A stretch of 49,812 nt of DNA from an uncultured Roseburia sp. (GTDB lineage: Bacteria; Bacillota; Clostridia; Lachnospirales; Lachnospiraceae): the NCBI GenBank assembly GCA_947062675.1, contig CAMSQM010000021.1:1-49812 (forward strand), given 5' to 3'. The notes below the pieces were generated by a model. The model searched no databases. It saw nothing but the letters and a program-made list of their open reading frames with translations, and was not told where the DNA came from. Every line of letters starts with the position of its first letter. Positions within the stretch are counted from its first letter, which is position 1. The position numbers and the translations under genes are program-made. This document shows positions 43,317-49,812 of this stretch, one piece after another.

Positions 43317-44615
43317 TTAAAAAATTCTTCTCACACAGATCGGGCTGCGGTATGTTGCGCTCGAATATGTAATCCCGCTTGCAGGCGTGCTGGCATGTAC
43401 AATGGTGCCGTTGCCCACATAGATTCCCACATGACCGCTGTAGCACACAATATCGCCCGGCTGCGCCGACGCAAGGCTCACCTCATAGCCAACTCCTCTG
43501 AGTGCACTTGAAGAGTGCGGCAGACCAATCCCGAACGCTCCGTAAACACTCATCACAAACCCTGAGCAGTCCGCGCCGTTGGTAAGGCTTGTACCCCCGT
43601 ATACATAGGGATTGCCGACGAACTGGCATGCGTAATTTGCCACGGCCTGTCCGTTAGAACTGCCCGGAGCGCTGTAACTCCTGCCTGAATCCGACGCCCC
43701 TGAACCGGAAGATTTTCCACTGCTCTTCTGTGAGGACGCTTTCTTCCTCGCAGCCTCCGCAGCCGCAGCCGCAGCCTGTCTCTCTGCCTCCTCCTTCGCG
43801 AGTCTCGCCTCTTCCTCCGCTTTGGACTCAGCCTGCACGAACTCTGTAAAAAGCTCCACATAGTCCGAGGAGACATACCCCTCGCCCTCCGCTGTCGTCA
43901 CGCGCGGCCAGCCCGGAATAGACTCGTCCAGCACCACCAGATCATCCTCAAGCGGCACCATAGTGAGCACGCCGGACTCCGTGGTCGGCTCGGTGCGCAC
44001 AAAAAGCGTCGTTGTATTCACTTTTGCATACCGGGTACTGACCTTTCTTGCAAGCTCCTCGTCCCCTGTCACCACATATTCACACTTCACATAGCCAGTC
44101 ACCGATCCCGATGTGATCCTGTACCAGCCGTTATCCGTGGTCTCTAATACCGTCGCGGCGGAATTATTGTAAAGCTTTCCGAGAACCTCGCTCTCTGTCG
44201 ACGGTTCCGAGCGGAGCCGCACATAGTTGTCCACCTGTGCAATCGCAATATCCGCATATTCCGACTCCACAACCGGCGTCTCATTCTCGCTCACCTGGTC
44301 AGCCTCTCCGGACGCTCTCTCCGCTGCCTCCTCATTGCTGGCCGCCACTGCCTCAGACACCGAAAGGGATACGCCCGCGAGCGGTCCCTCATTCCCGCTT
44401 CCGTCCGAAGCCTCCGCCGCGGATTCTGTCTGCGGAGCTGCCGCCGTCGCACCTGCAACTGGTGCCCCCGACAGCTCCTCCGGACTCTCCTCTGCCTCCG
44501 GAGCCGCCGCCGTCACCCCTGCAACCGGCGCTGCGTACACCGTCGCACCCGGATTCCCGATTAATAACGCACCTGTCAATACACACCCCGTGACCCTGAT
44601 CACTGCTTTATACAT
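43317..44615 (-). CDS. SH3-NlpC/P60 cell-wall hydrolase
   Basis: A 432-residue exported peptidoglycan endopeptidase. A signal peptide ends near VYAAP; a low-complexity region with a repeated APVAGxTAAAP unit follows. Next are two bacterial SH3 domains (about 120-185 and 195-255, each with VRLRSEPSTESEVLGKL or VRTEPTTESGVLTMV), a Glu/Ala-rich helix, a Ser/Gly linker and the NlpC/P60 domain with catalytic C350 (GADCSGFV), His in GHVGIYVG and a third polar site HAS. GGAGG lies 10 nt before the ATG at 44615. A perfect promoter with a WalR-type box lies just upstream. It would cut D-Glu-diamino acid links in the wall. Confidence 0.93.
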   Translation of the reverse strand: MYKAVIRVTGCVLTGALLIGNPGATVYAAPVAGVTAAAPEAEESPEELSGAPVAGATAAAPQTESAAEASDGSGNEGPLAGVSLSVSEAVAASNEEAAERASGEADQVSENETPVVESEYADIAIAQVDNYVRLRSEPSTESEVLGKLYNNSAATVLETTDNGWYRITSGSVTGYVKCEYVVTGDEELARKVSTRYAKVNTTTLFVRTEPTTESGVLTMVPLEDDLVVLDESIPGWPRVTTAEGEGYVSSDYVELFTEFVQAESKAEEEARLAKEEAERQAAAAAAEAARKKASSQKSSGKSSGSGASDSGRSYSAPGSSNGQAVANYACQFVGNPYVYGGTSLTNGADCSGFVMSVYGAFGIGLPHSSSALRGVGYEVSLASAQPGDIVCYSGHVGIYVGNGTIVHASTPASGITYSSATYRSPICVRRIF

Positions 44616-44646
44616 AATATAATATCCTCCAGAATCTGCCTCATTT

Positions 44647-44663
44647 GTTACAAATTTGTTACA
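44647..44663. promoter_or_regulatory. WalR-type box before the NlpC/P60 gene
   Basis: TGTAAC-AAATT-TGTAAC on the minus strand, an exact TGTWAH-N5-TGTWAH direct repeat. It lies about 15-30 bp downstream of the -10, inside the leader, which favours repression by WalR. Confidence 0.6.
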
Positions 44664-44676
44664 TTTACCAAGCGTT

Positions 44677-44705
44677 ATTATAGCAAAGGGATCAGGGGAT
44701 GTCAA
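44677..44705 (-). promoter_or_regulatory. Consensus promoter of the NlpC/P60 gene
   Basis: TTGACA, a 17-bp spacer and TATAAT on the minus strand: a full match at both boxes. A promoter this strong usually needs a control, consistent with the adjoining WalR-type box. Confidence 0.85.
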
Positions 44706-44750
44706 CCTCCATCCTGTATTATTTTCTGTACATAATAATCATTCAGCGCT

Positions 44751-45659
44751 TTACGCCATCAGATACCTTTCCGCAGAAATCACCGCATTCGCCCCGTCGG
44801 CAGCAGCTGTGACAATCTGCCTCAGCTGCTTGGTCCGCACATCTCCCGCAGCGAACACACCCTCCACGCTGGTCCTGCAGTCTTCCCCCGCGAGGATATA
44901 GCCATTTTCATCCATACTGACCTGCCCCCGGAACAGGCCGCTGTCCGGCTCTATTCCGACCGCGATAAAAACACCGCTGACCGGAATCTTTTTTTTCTCC
45001 TGTGTCTTCCTGTTCAGGACAGATACGGCTTCCACCTGGTCTCCGCCCTCAATCCGCTCCGTCACCGTATCCCACAGGACCTCTATATTTTCTGTTGAGA
45101 ATATCTTTTCCTGCAGCACTTTTGCCCCGCGCAGCGCATCCCGCCTGTGAATCAGATACACCCTGCGGCTGCCGCGCGCGAGAAACAGGGCGTCTTCCAG
45201 CGCCACGTCTCCGCCTCCGACCACCGCCACATCTTTCCCGCGGAAAAATGCGCCGTCGCAGGTCGCACAGTAGGAAACACCCACGCCGCGCAATTCATGC
45301 TCTCCCGGCACGCCGAGCTTCCTGTGAACGGCACCGGTTGCAAGTATCACCGTTTTTGCCGTGTACGTGCCATTTGCCGTGACCACCTGTTTCTCTTTTC
45401 CGGAAAGCTGTACGCTCTGCACCTCTTCCTGCAGAAATGTGGTTCCGAGTGCATCCGCATGCTCCCGGAATTTCATCGCGAGATCAAATCCGCTGATTCC
45501 GGGCAGTCCGGGATAATTGTCCACATCATACGTATTGATCACCTGTCCGCCGCTCATCGGCTGTTTTTCGGTCAGAAGCAGTGAGAACTTTGCCCGCTGG
45601 CCGTAAATGGCTGCGGAAAGTCCCGCGGGACCGCTCCCAATAATAATCATATCAAGCAT
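44751..45659 (-). CDS. trxB: Thioredoxin reductase
   Basis: A 302-residue flavoprotein that reduces thioredoxin with NADPH. Motifs: FAD site IIIGSGPAGLSAAIYGQRA, the redox pair C131-x-x-C134 (SYCATCDGAFF), NADPH site VAVVGGGDVALEDALFL with HRRDALRGAK, and the C-terminal GVFAAGDVRTKQLRQIVTAAADG. The ATG at 45659 has GGAGG 5 nt upstream; an ATG 4 codons earlier lacks a site. No thioredoxin gene is adjacent. It lies downstream of a yjfB gene transcribed the other way. Confidence 0.95.
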   Translation of the reverse strand: MLDMIIIGSGPAGLSAAIYGQRAKFSLLLTEKQPMSGGQVINTYDVDNYPGLPGISGFDLAMKFREHADALGTTFLQEEVQSVQLSGKEKQVVTANGTYTAKTVILATGAVHRKLGVPGEHELRGVGVSYCATCDGAFFRGKDVAVVGGGDVALEDALFLARGSRRVYLIHRRDALRGAKVLQEKIFSTENIEVLWDTVTERIEGGDQVEAVSVLNRKTQEKKKIPVSGVFIAVGIEPDSGLFRGQVSMDENGYILAGEDCRTSVEGVFAAGDVRTKQLRQIVTAAADGANAVISAERYLMA

Positions 45660-45782
45660 CTCTTCCTCCATATCTGTTTTGTGTTATTCTCCCCTTTTGT
45701 CTGAAAAATATCATTCCTTGCTTTTTGACCATATCTGTGACATAATAAATATAATTCTATAGAAGAAAGGCAGGGGATAAAA

Positions 45783-45995
45783 ATGGATATTGGATCAATG
45801 GATCTGGCATTAAGCGCGCTGAACTCCTACGGCACCGGTTCTTCCGACGGCGTGGGCAGCCTTGGATATGCCGTCAGCACGGCGGTTCTCGGAAAGTCTA
45901 TTGATATGAGCCGGGAAATCGGCGATGCAATGGTTAAGATGATGGAGAATTCCGTAAATCCGGGAGTCGGCGGTAATGTAGACTTCCGCATCTGA
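45783..45995 (+). CDS. YjfB family protein
   Basis: A 70-residue protein of the YjfB family (putative motility protein). It starts MDIGSMDLALSAL and ends in the family-like KMMENSVNPGVGGNVDFRI. The function is unknown; homologues often occur in motile Bacillota. AGGGG lies 8 nt before the ATG. A -35/-10 pair (TTGACC, 19 bp, TATAAT) lies upstream with a long spacer. It is divergent from trxB and convergent with ridA, sharing the terminator at 46085-46119. Confidence 0.75.
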   Translation: MDIGSMDLALSALNSYGTGSSDGVGSLGYAVSTAVLGKSIDMSREIGDAMVKMMENSVNPGVGGNVDFRI

Positions 45996-46084
45996 GGCGC
46001 AATGAATCGCAGACACAGTCTGTACATCCGGCGGCATTCTCCGGCCCATATTCTTTTCCGCAAACCGAAGAATGTCCTTCTTTC

Positions 46085-46119
46085 ACAACAGCACGGCTGC
46101 AGTTGCGCCGTGCTGTTGT
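46085..46119. terminator. Shared terminator between yjfB and ridA
   Basis: A perfect 13-bp stem ACAACAGCACGGC/GCCGTGCTGTTGT with a 9-base loop between two convergent genes. The T run is modest on both strands, so it probably serves both. Confidence 0.7.
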
Positions 46120-46131
46120 TCTGTCACGCTC

Positions 46132-46512
46132 TTACACTGCCTTTTCCGCGACAGCCTCAATCTCAATCAGAACATCTTTTGGCAGGCGCGCCACTTCCAC
46201 GCAGCTCCTTGCCGGATAGTCTCCGCTGAAAAATGTCTGGTACACCTCGTTGATCGCTCCGAAATCATTCATTTCCTTTATAAATACAGTGGTTTTTAAC
46301 ACTTTATCCATTCCTGACCCGGCCGCTGCGAGCAGATTTGACAGATTTGTCAGTGCCTGGGCCGCCTGGGCCGCCGAGCCCTCCGGGATCGCTCCGGTCT
46401 CCGGCACCACCGGAATAACACCGGAAGTATAAATCAATCCGTTTACCTCAACCGCCTGCGAGTAGGGTCCGATTGCTGCCGGAGCTTTGTCCGTGCTGAT
46501 AATGTTCTTCAT
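46132..46512 (-). CDS. RidA family reactive-intermediate deaminase
   Basis: A 126-residue protein of the RidA/YjgF family, which hydrolyses enamine/imine intermediates from PLP enzymes such as threonine dehydratase. The typical start (ISTDKAPAAIGPYSQAVEVNGLIYTSGVIPVVPETG) and end (YPARSCVEVARLPKDVLIEIEAVAEK) are present, including the substrate arginine in PARS and the closing Glu region. GGAGG lies upstream. It lies 126 nt after cvfB; no gene was seen in the gap. Confidence 0.93.
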   Translation of the reverse strand: MKNIISTDKAPAAIGPYSQAVEVNGLIYTSGVIPVVPETGAIPEGSAAQAAQALTNLSNLLAAAGSGMDKVLKTTVFIKEMNDFGAINEVYQTFFSGDYPARSCVEVARLPKDVLIEIEAVAEKAV

Positions 46513-46638
46513 AAATCATCCTCCATTTCTGAGATATCCGTTTTCTTTTCTGTATTCCTGTTCCGGCCGCATACAGCGGCGAATACACATTTCCTTCTTT
46601 CTGTCCCTGTTCCCGTGAAAAATGCGCATCTGCACCTG

Positions 46639-47472
46639 TCAGATTTTCCGGATACACTGCTCCCTGAGTTCTACGCGGCGCTCTTTATAAAGCCTTCCCA
46701 CCGCACGCTTAAATGCATTCTTGCTAAGCCCGGTCTCCCTTCGGATTACTTCAGGCGATGCCTTGTCAGTGAACGGCAGCACACCTGCATACGACTCAAT
46801 AACAGACATGACCTTCTCCGCATCCGCATCCATCTGAATATAAGCTTTCTCACGCCTGGTAATATCCAGCTTGCCGTCCGGCTTGACACCGGTCACTTTC
46901 GCCTCGATGACATCCCCGATTTTTAACATACTGCAGTCCTCGGACGCAGGGATCATGGCTGAATAAAGATCGTCCACAGCCACAAATGTCCCGAAATCAT
47001 GGCCGAACTCATAGACCCGTCCGTGCACCATATCCCCCTCCTGATACGGGGAATCCGTCCGGAGCAGATGGTATAACTTTTTCATGCTGGCGCAGAGCCT
47101 TTGACTTTTGTCAACATAAAGCGTGACAAGCACCTCGTCACCCGCCTCAACCTTCCTGGTCATTTCTTTATATGGAAGAAACAGATTCTTCTCCAGTCCC
47201 CAGTCCAGAAACGCCCCGATCTCCCCTGTCGCGACAACGCCGAGGGCCGCCACCTCTCCGACCGTAAGCCCGGGCCGGTTTGTGGTCGCAATCAGTCTGT
47301 CCCTGGAATCCCTGTACAAAAACACCTCAAGCCGGTCCCCAACTGCCGTTCCCGCAGGAACCTGCTTTCCCGGCAGGAGTACGCGCACCTGCGCCTCCGG
47401 CTCATGGGCGAGATAAACGCCAAAATCCACCTGCTTCACCACAATAAGTTCCTGATATTCTCCCAATTTCAT
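46639..47472 (-). CDS. cvfB: S1 RNA-binding protein CvfB
   Basis: A 277-residue RNA-binding protein of the CvfB family. Three S1-like OB domains (from GEYQELIVVKQVDFGVYL, VATGEIGAFLDWGLEKNLFLP, and VHGRVYEFGHDFGTFVAVDD) are followed by a winged-helix domain (MSVIESYAGVLPFTDKASPEVIRRETGLSKNAFKRAVGRLYKERRV). In S. aureus CvfB affects virulence-gene expression. It follows the acyl-ACP thioesterase by 12 nt, so they probably form one operon. Confidence 0.9.
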   Translation of the reverse strand: MKLGEYQELIVVKQVDFGVYLAHEPEAQVRVLLPGKQVPAGTAVGDRLEVFLYRDSRDRLIATTNRPGLTVGEVAALGVVATGEIGAFLDWGLEKNLFLPYKEMTRKVEAGDEVLVTLYVDKSQRLCASMKKLYHLLRTDSPYQEGDMVHGRVYEFGHDFGTFVAVDDLYSAMIPASEDCSMLKIGDVIEAKVTGVKPDGKLDITRREKAYIQMDADAEKVMSVIESYAGVLPFTDKASPEVIRRETGLSKNAFKRAVGRLYKERRVELREQCIRKI

Positions 47473-47484
47473 GTCTTTCCGTCC

Positions 47485-48201
47485 CTAATCCTTTCTCACA
47501 AACTGTACTACCGCATATGGCTTCCCTTCTTCATCCAGAAGTCCGACGGTTACCCGGTCATCCCCCCGGCACACACACGGGAACAGCAGGTCTCCCTGCA
47601 GCGCTGCCCTCCTGTATTCCGCCCGAAGCCCGGAGGCCACAAAATCTTCCGGCAGATATTCCTCCGCAACCAGAATGTATTTGCCATTGTTCATATGATG
47701 GTTCGTGTCAATGTGAAACCGCGACACCTGAACAGGCTCTCTGCGATCCCCTTCTCCGGAAAACGGAATTCTGCGGTCCTCCCATCCACCCGGCAGGGGA
47801 TCGTCGAACCCGCCCTCATAAGCCTTAAGCATCTCCTCCGGAATCCGGACCGGGCGCATACGCCCGGTATCCAGAAAAACCCAGACAGAATTCGCCTCCA
47901 CCAGCGTATTTCCCCGCGCATCCTCCACAAGAAAATTCCGGTAACCATAAAACCCCTTAAAACCGTACGGCCAGGTGCAGATCCGGATCTTCTCCCCCAG
48001 CAGAGGATATTCTGCTATTTTCAGCTGCCATGAGGACAGAATCCACGCCCTCTGTTCCCGCGCGAGATAATCCACGCCGATCCCCAGTTCCCCGGATTCA
48101 AAGGTGCAGCAGTCCTGCAGATAATCCAGAAGGGACGGAAGCGTAAGCTCCTTTGCACTGTTAATCTCACTATAACGCACACGGCTCTCAAAACAATACA
48201 T
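47485..48201 (-). CDS. Acyl-[ACP] thioesterase
   Basis: A 238-residue double hot-dog thioesterase of the FatA/FatB-like family that releases fatty acids from acyl carrier protein. The first hot-dog has YSEINSAKELTLPSLLDYLQDC and ILSSWQLKI; the second has HIDTNHHMNNGKYILVAEEYLP, with the Asp-Asn-His type active-site motif. The ATG at 48201 is preferred (GGGGAG 5 nt upstream); a start 23 codons earlier is possible. A promoter lies at 48286-48313. The first gene of a unit with cvfB. Confidence 0.88.
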   Translation of the reverse strand: MYCFESRVRYSEINSAKELTLPSLLDYLQDCCTFESGELGIGVDYLAREQRAWILSSWQLKIAEYPLLGEKIRICTWPYGFKGFYGYRNFLVEDARGNTLVEANSVWVFLDTGRMRPVRIPEEMLKAYEGGFDDPLPGGWEDRRIPFSGEGDRREPVQVSRFHIDTNHHMNNGKYILVAEEYLPEDFVASGLRAEYRRAALQGDLLFPCVCRGDDRVTVGLLDEEGKPYAVVQFVRKD

Positions 48202-48285
48202 CCTGTCTCCCCATTTCCTGACCGTCCTATGTTCCCGTTCACGCATGAACCGGACTTTGGGCTGCATCACCGTATCATAATCACG

Positions 48286-48313
48286 ATTATAACATATCTG
48301 AAGATATTTTCAA
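48286..48313 (-). promoter_or_regulatory. Promoter of thioesterase-cvfB
   Basis: TTGAAA, a 16-bp spacer and TATAAT on the minus strand, about 80 bp before the start codon. Confidence 0.6.
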
Positions 48314-48317
48314 CTCT

Positions 48318-48342
48318 GCCGCCGACCGCTGATACCGGCGGC
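48318..48342. terminator. GC-rich hairpin after the DUF4015 gene
   Basis: GCCGCCG/CGGCGGC, a 7-bp stem with an 11-base loop, after the lipoprotein stop codon. No clear T run follows, so termination is uncertain. Confidence 0.35.
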
Positions 48343-48359
48343 TGGCCGTTCTGTACTTT

Positions 48360-49583
48360 TCAGAGTGCCTCCGCCGGATAGCGGTTGGATGCATTCCACA
48401 GTATCCATTCTTCATAGCCCGCGTCATATACCGCCCTGATCTGCTCCCTGATCTCCTTCTCACCGTAAGGAATATGTCCCGGCACCCAGGTCGCGGTAAA
48501 GCTCTGCAGCCAGGGCCGCACCACAGCTCTCCTGCCCGGATCCACGGACTGAAGTTCCCGCACAGACCACTCAAGGGCACCCCGTATTGTTTCATAGGGG
48601 TGCGCGTCCGGCACGTCCAGCCCAAACGAACCGGCCGCGTAATGCGAGGGATACACCATGGGACATACCACATCCACAACTGACGCGACCGACGGGTAAT
48701 CCTGTCCGACCCGGCCGGCATCCGTCTCACTTCCGATAATCGTCCCGAATATATCCGCCCCCAGCACAATTCCCTCTCCGTGCAGCCGGTCTGCCGCGTA
48801 TGTCAGAAATTCCGTAATGGTCTGCTCCTTCGTCTCTTTCACACCCTCGCCGTAATCTGCAGCGTCCGCATCCTCCCCGACCGGAAAACGCACGTAGTCA
48901 AACTGAACCTCGTCAAATCCCAGCCGTGCCGCTCCGACCGCCACATCCACAATATACTCCCACACTTCCCGCCTGCAGGGATTCACAAATGCCAGGCCGC
49001 CCGCGTCCGCAACCAGTGTCCCGTCCGGTTTTCGCAGCGCCAGTTCCTGTCTGCCCGCGGCGAGATGCGGATCCTTAAAACACACAATCCGTGCTATCGT
49101 ATAAATATCATGATCCTTAAGCTTTGCCATCAGCCCCTCTATATCGGCAATATATCCGGCACATGCCCCCAGCTCCTCCGCGCTGTCCAGGCCCATCTCA
49201 CAGGTCAGATCCCCCTCGTCATTCTTAATGTCTATTACCATTGCGTTCAGTTCCGTCTCATCCACCATGGAAATCAGCCCGTCCATGGACGCACTGCCCG
49301 CCATCGGGCCCGTGACGTAAATACCCTTCACACTCTCATGTTCCCTGCGCCAGTCTTCCACCCCCCGGGGCGGATTCTCCGTCCCTGTTTTTCCCTGCGC
49401 AGCCCTCTCCTCCGGCTCCGGAACTTCCGAAGCTTCCCCTTCCGGGGACCCGGTCTCCTCCGACGCCTCATATGGAACCGCCGGTTCCGCCGCCGCTTCC
49501 CGCTCCGCCGCACAACCGCCGGATACCAGCGCCACAGCCAGAAAAACCGGCAGAACTGCCATAACCCGTTTTTCTGTTTTCAT
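48360..49583 (-). CDS. Putative glycoside hydrolase lipoprotein (DUF4015)
   Basis: A 407-residue exported lipoprotein. A signal with the lipobox LVSGGC lies at the N-terminus, then an acidic Pro/Glu-rich linker to about residue 80. A TIM-barrel-like DUF4015 domain follows (VKGIYVTGPMAGSASMDGLISMVDETELNAMVIDIKNDEG ... GFDEVQFDYVRFP ... PMVYPSHY). The family is annotated as putative glycoside hydrolase; conserved acidic residues in DIKND and QFDYVRFP suit an active site, but the substrate is unknown. GGAGG precedes the ATG. It lies between the thioesterase promoter and the tRNA-Gln terminator. Confidence 0.85.
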   Translation of the reverse strand: MKTEKRVMAVLPVFLAVALVSGGCAAEREAAAEPAVPYEASEETGSPEGEASEVPEPEERAAQGKTGTENPPRGVEDWRREHESVKGIYVTGPMAGSASMDGLISMVDETELNAMVIDIKNDEGDLTCEMGLDSAEELGACAGYIADIEGLMAKLKDHDIYTIARIVCFKDPHLAAGRQELALRKPDGTLVADAGGLAFVNPCRREVWEYIVDVAVGAARLGFDEVQFDYVRFPVGEDADAADYGEGVKETKEQTITEFLTYAADRLHGEGIVLGADIFGTIIGSETDAGRVGQDYPSVASVVDVVCPMVYPSHYAAGSFGLDVPDAHPYETIRGALEWSVRELQSVDPGRRAVVRPWLQSFTATWVPGHIPYGEKEIREQIRAVYDAGYEEWILWNASNRYPAEAL

Positions 49584-49721
49584 AATGCACCTCCGTTTTC
49601 CTGCCTTCCCGAAAATGAATCACTCCGGCAGTCGATATTTCTGCGCATATTTCTTAATTTCATCTGCCCGCATTGAATGTTTATACAAAACAATCGATTG
49701 CAGCAGACCTTTCCGGTATCA

Positions 49722-49754
49722 GAAAAACACCGGCAGGATTCTCCCACCGGTGTT
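49722..49754 (-). terminator. Terminator after tRNA-Gln
   Basis: AACACCGG/CCGGTGTT, an 8-bp stem with a 13-base loop, followed by TTT on the minus strand, 6 bp after the tRNA 3' end. Confidence 0.8.
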
Positions 49755-49760
49755 CTGAAA

Positions 49761-49812
49761 CAGGGCTACAAGGATTCGAACCTTGAAATGACGGAGTCAG
49801 AGTCCGTTGCCT
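49761..49812 (-). tRNA. tRNA-Gln(CUG), partial (5' part outside window)
   Basis: The 3' part of a tRNA. T arm CAAGG-TTCGAAT-CCTTG, acceptor strand TAGCCCT and discriminator G are seen. The anticodon stem ACGGA/TCCGT closes loop CTCTGAC, giving anticodon CTG at 49798-49800 (Gln, codon CAG). The discriminator G and the GGCAACGGACTCTGACTCC context match tRNA-Gln. The 5' end with the acceptor and most of the D arm lies beyond 49812. No CCA is encoded. A terminator follows. Confidence 0.9.

Noticed and set aside
43020..43446. Overlapping small open frames between the DnaA boxes and the NlpC/P60 gene
   Set aside because: They overlap the terminator hairpin and each other, and have no ribosome sites.

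Overview
The window looks like chromosomal DNA of an anaerobic member of the Bacillota, most likely a Lachnospiraceae gut bacterium. The grounds are a moderately GC-rich genome with strong AGGAGG ribosome sites, family markers such as DUF6062, DUF5711 and YjfB, a sensory [FeFe]-hydrogenase/chemoreceptor hybrid, an ftsEX-PcsB-like locus and a ydjGHI-like membrane-stress operon. Species cannot be named from sequence alone. Almost all genes lie on the minus strand.

Layout, left to right. 1-408: three tandem sigma-A promoters and a leader pointing left out of the window, of the kind that drives an rRNA operon. 409-4418: CvpA, a DUF5711 membrane protein and a membrane-anchored LysM protein. 4544-9130: recR, a plus-strand DUF6062 gene, ybaB, dnaX and pfkA. 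9252-9632: an ArsC/Spx-like protein. 9696-13723: the most unusual locus, in transcription order two overlapping WYL-domain genes, a tRNA-Ile-like RNA with a 42-nt insertion in its anticodon stem, and a Ro60-like (DUF2828, HEAT plus vWA) protein whose start lies 35 nt after that RNA. 13935-20506: a hydrogenase-like chemoreceptor, then carB and carA. 20716-24496: an AT-rich restriction-modification island (controller HTH, endonuclease, C5 methyltransferase) with a decayed replication-initiator fragment, bounded by near-identical 22-23 bp repeats. 24494-30379: a hypothetical protein, glpK, a YtaF-like membrane protein, and a threonine-pathway cluster (ACT regulator, homoserine dehydrogenase, ApgM-family protein). 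30474-34801: prfB with its programmed frameshift, followed by an SPFH / zinc-ribbon / TPM trio. 34958-42709: VanZ, an S41 protease, an EnvC/PcsB-like M23 protein, ftsX, ftsE, a CdaR-like regulator, YitT and a TagA-like glycosyltransferase. 42710-43316: intergenic, with a WalR-type box, a DnaA-box cluster and a terminator. 43317-49812: an NlpC/P60 hydrolase under a consensus promoter with a WalR-type box, trxB, yjfB, ridA, cvfB, an acyl-ACP thioesterase, a DUF4015 lipoprotein and a partial tRNA-Gln.

How the parts work together. The right half is rich in envelope functions: FtsEX transmits the division signal to the M23 protein, while the NlpC/P60 hydrolase and the TagA-like gene each have the same WalR-type box just after their promoters, suggesting shared cell-wall homeostasis control. 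pfkA-dnaX-ybaB, carA-carB and ACT-hom-apgM are metabolic or housekeeping operons. The WYL-WYL-tRNA-like-DUF2828 block is the best candidate for an undescribed system: its order and the preserved tRNA fold suggest a ribonucleoprotein in which the vWA/HEAT protein works with an RNA made from the same transcript, by analogy with Ro60 and the tRNA-mimicking bacterial Y RNAs. That role is inference, not shown by the sequence.
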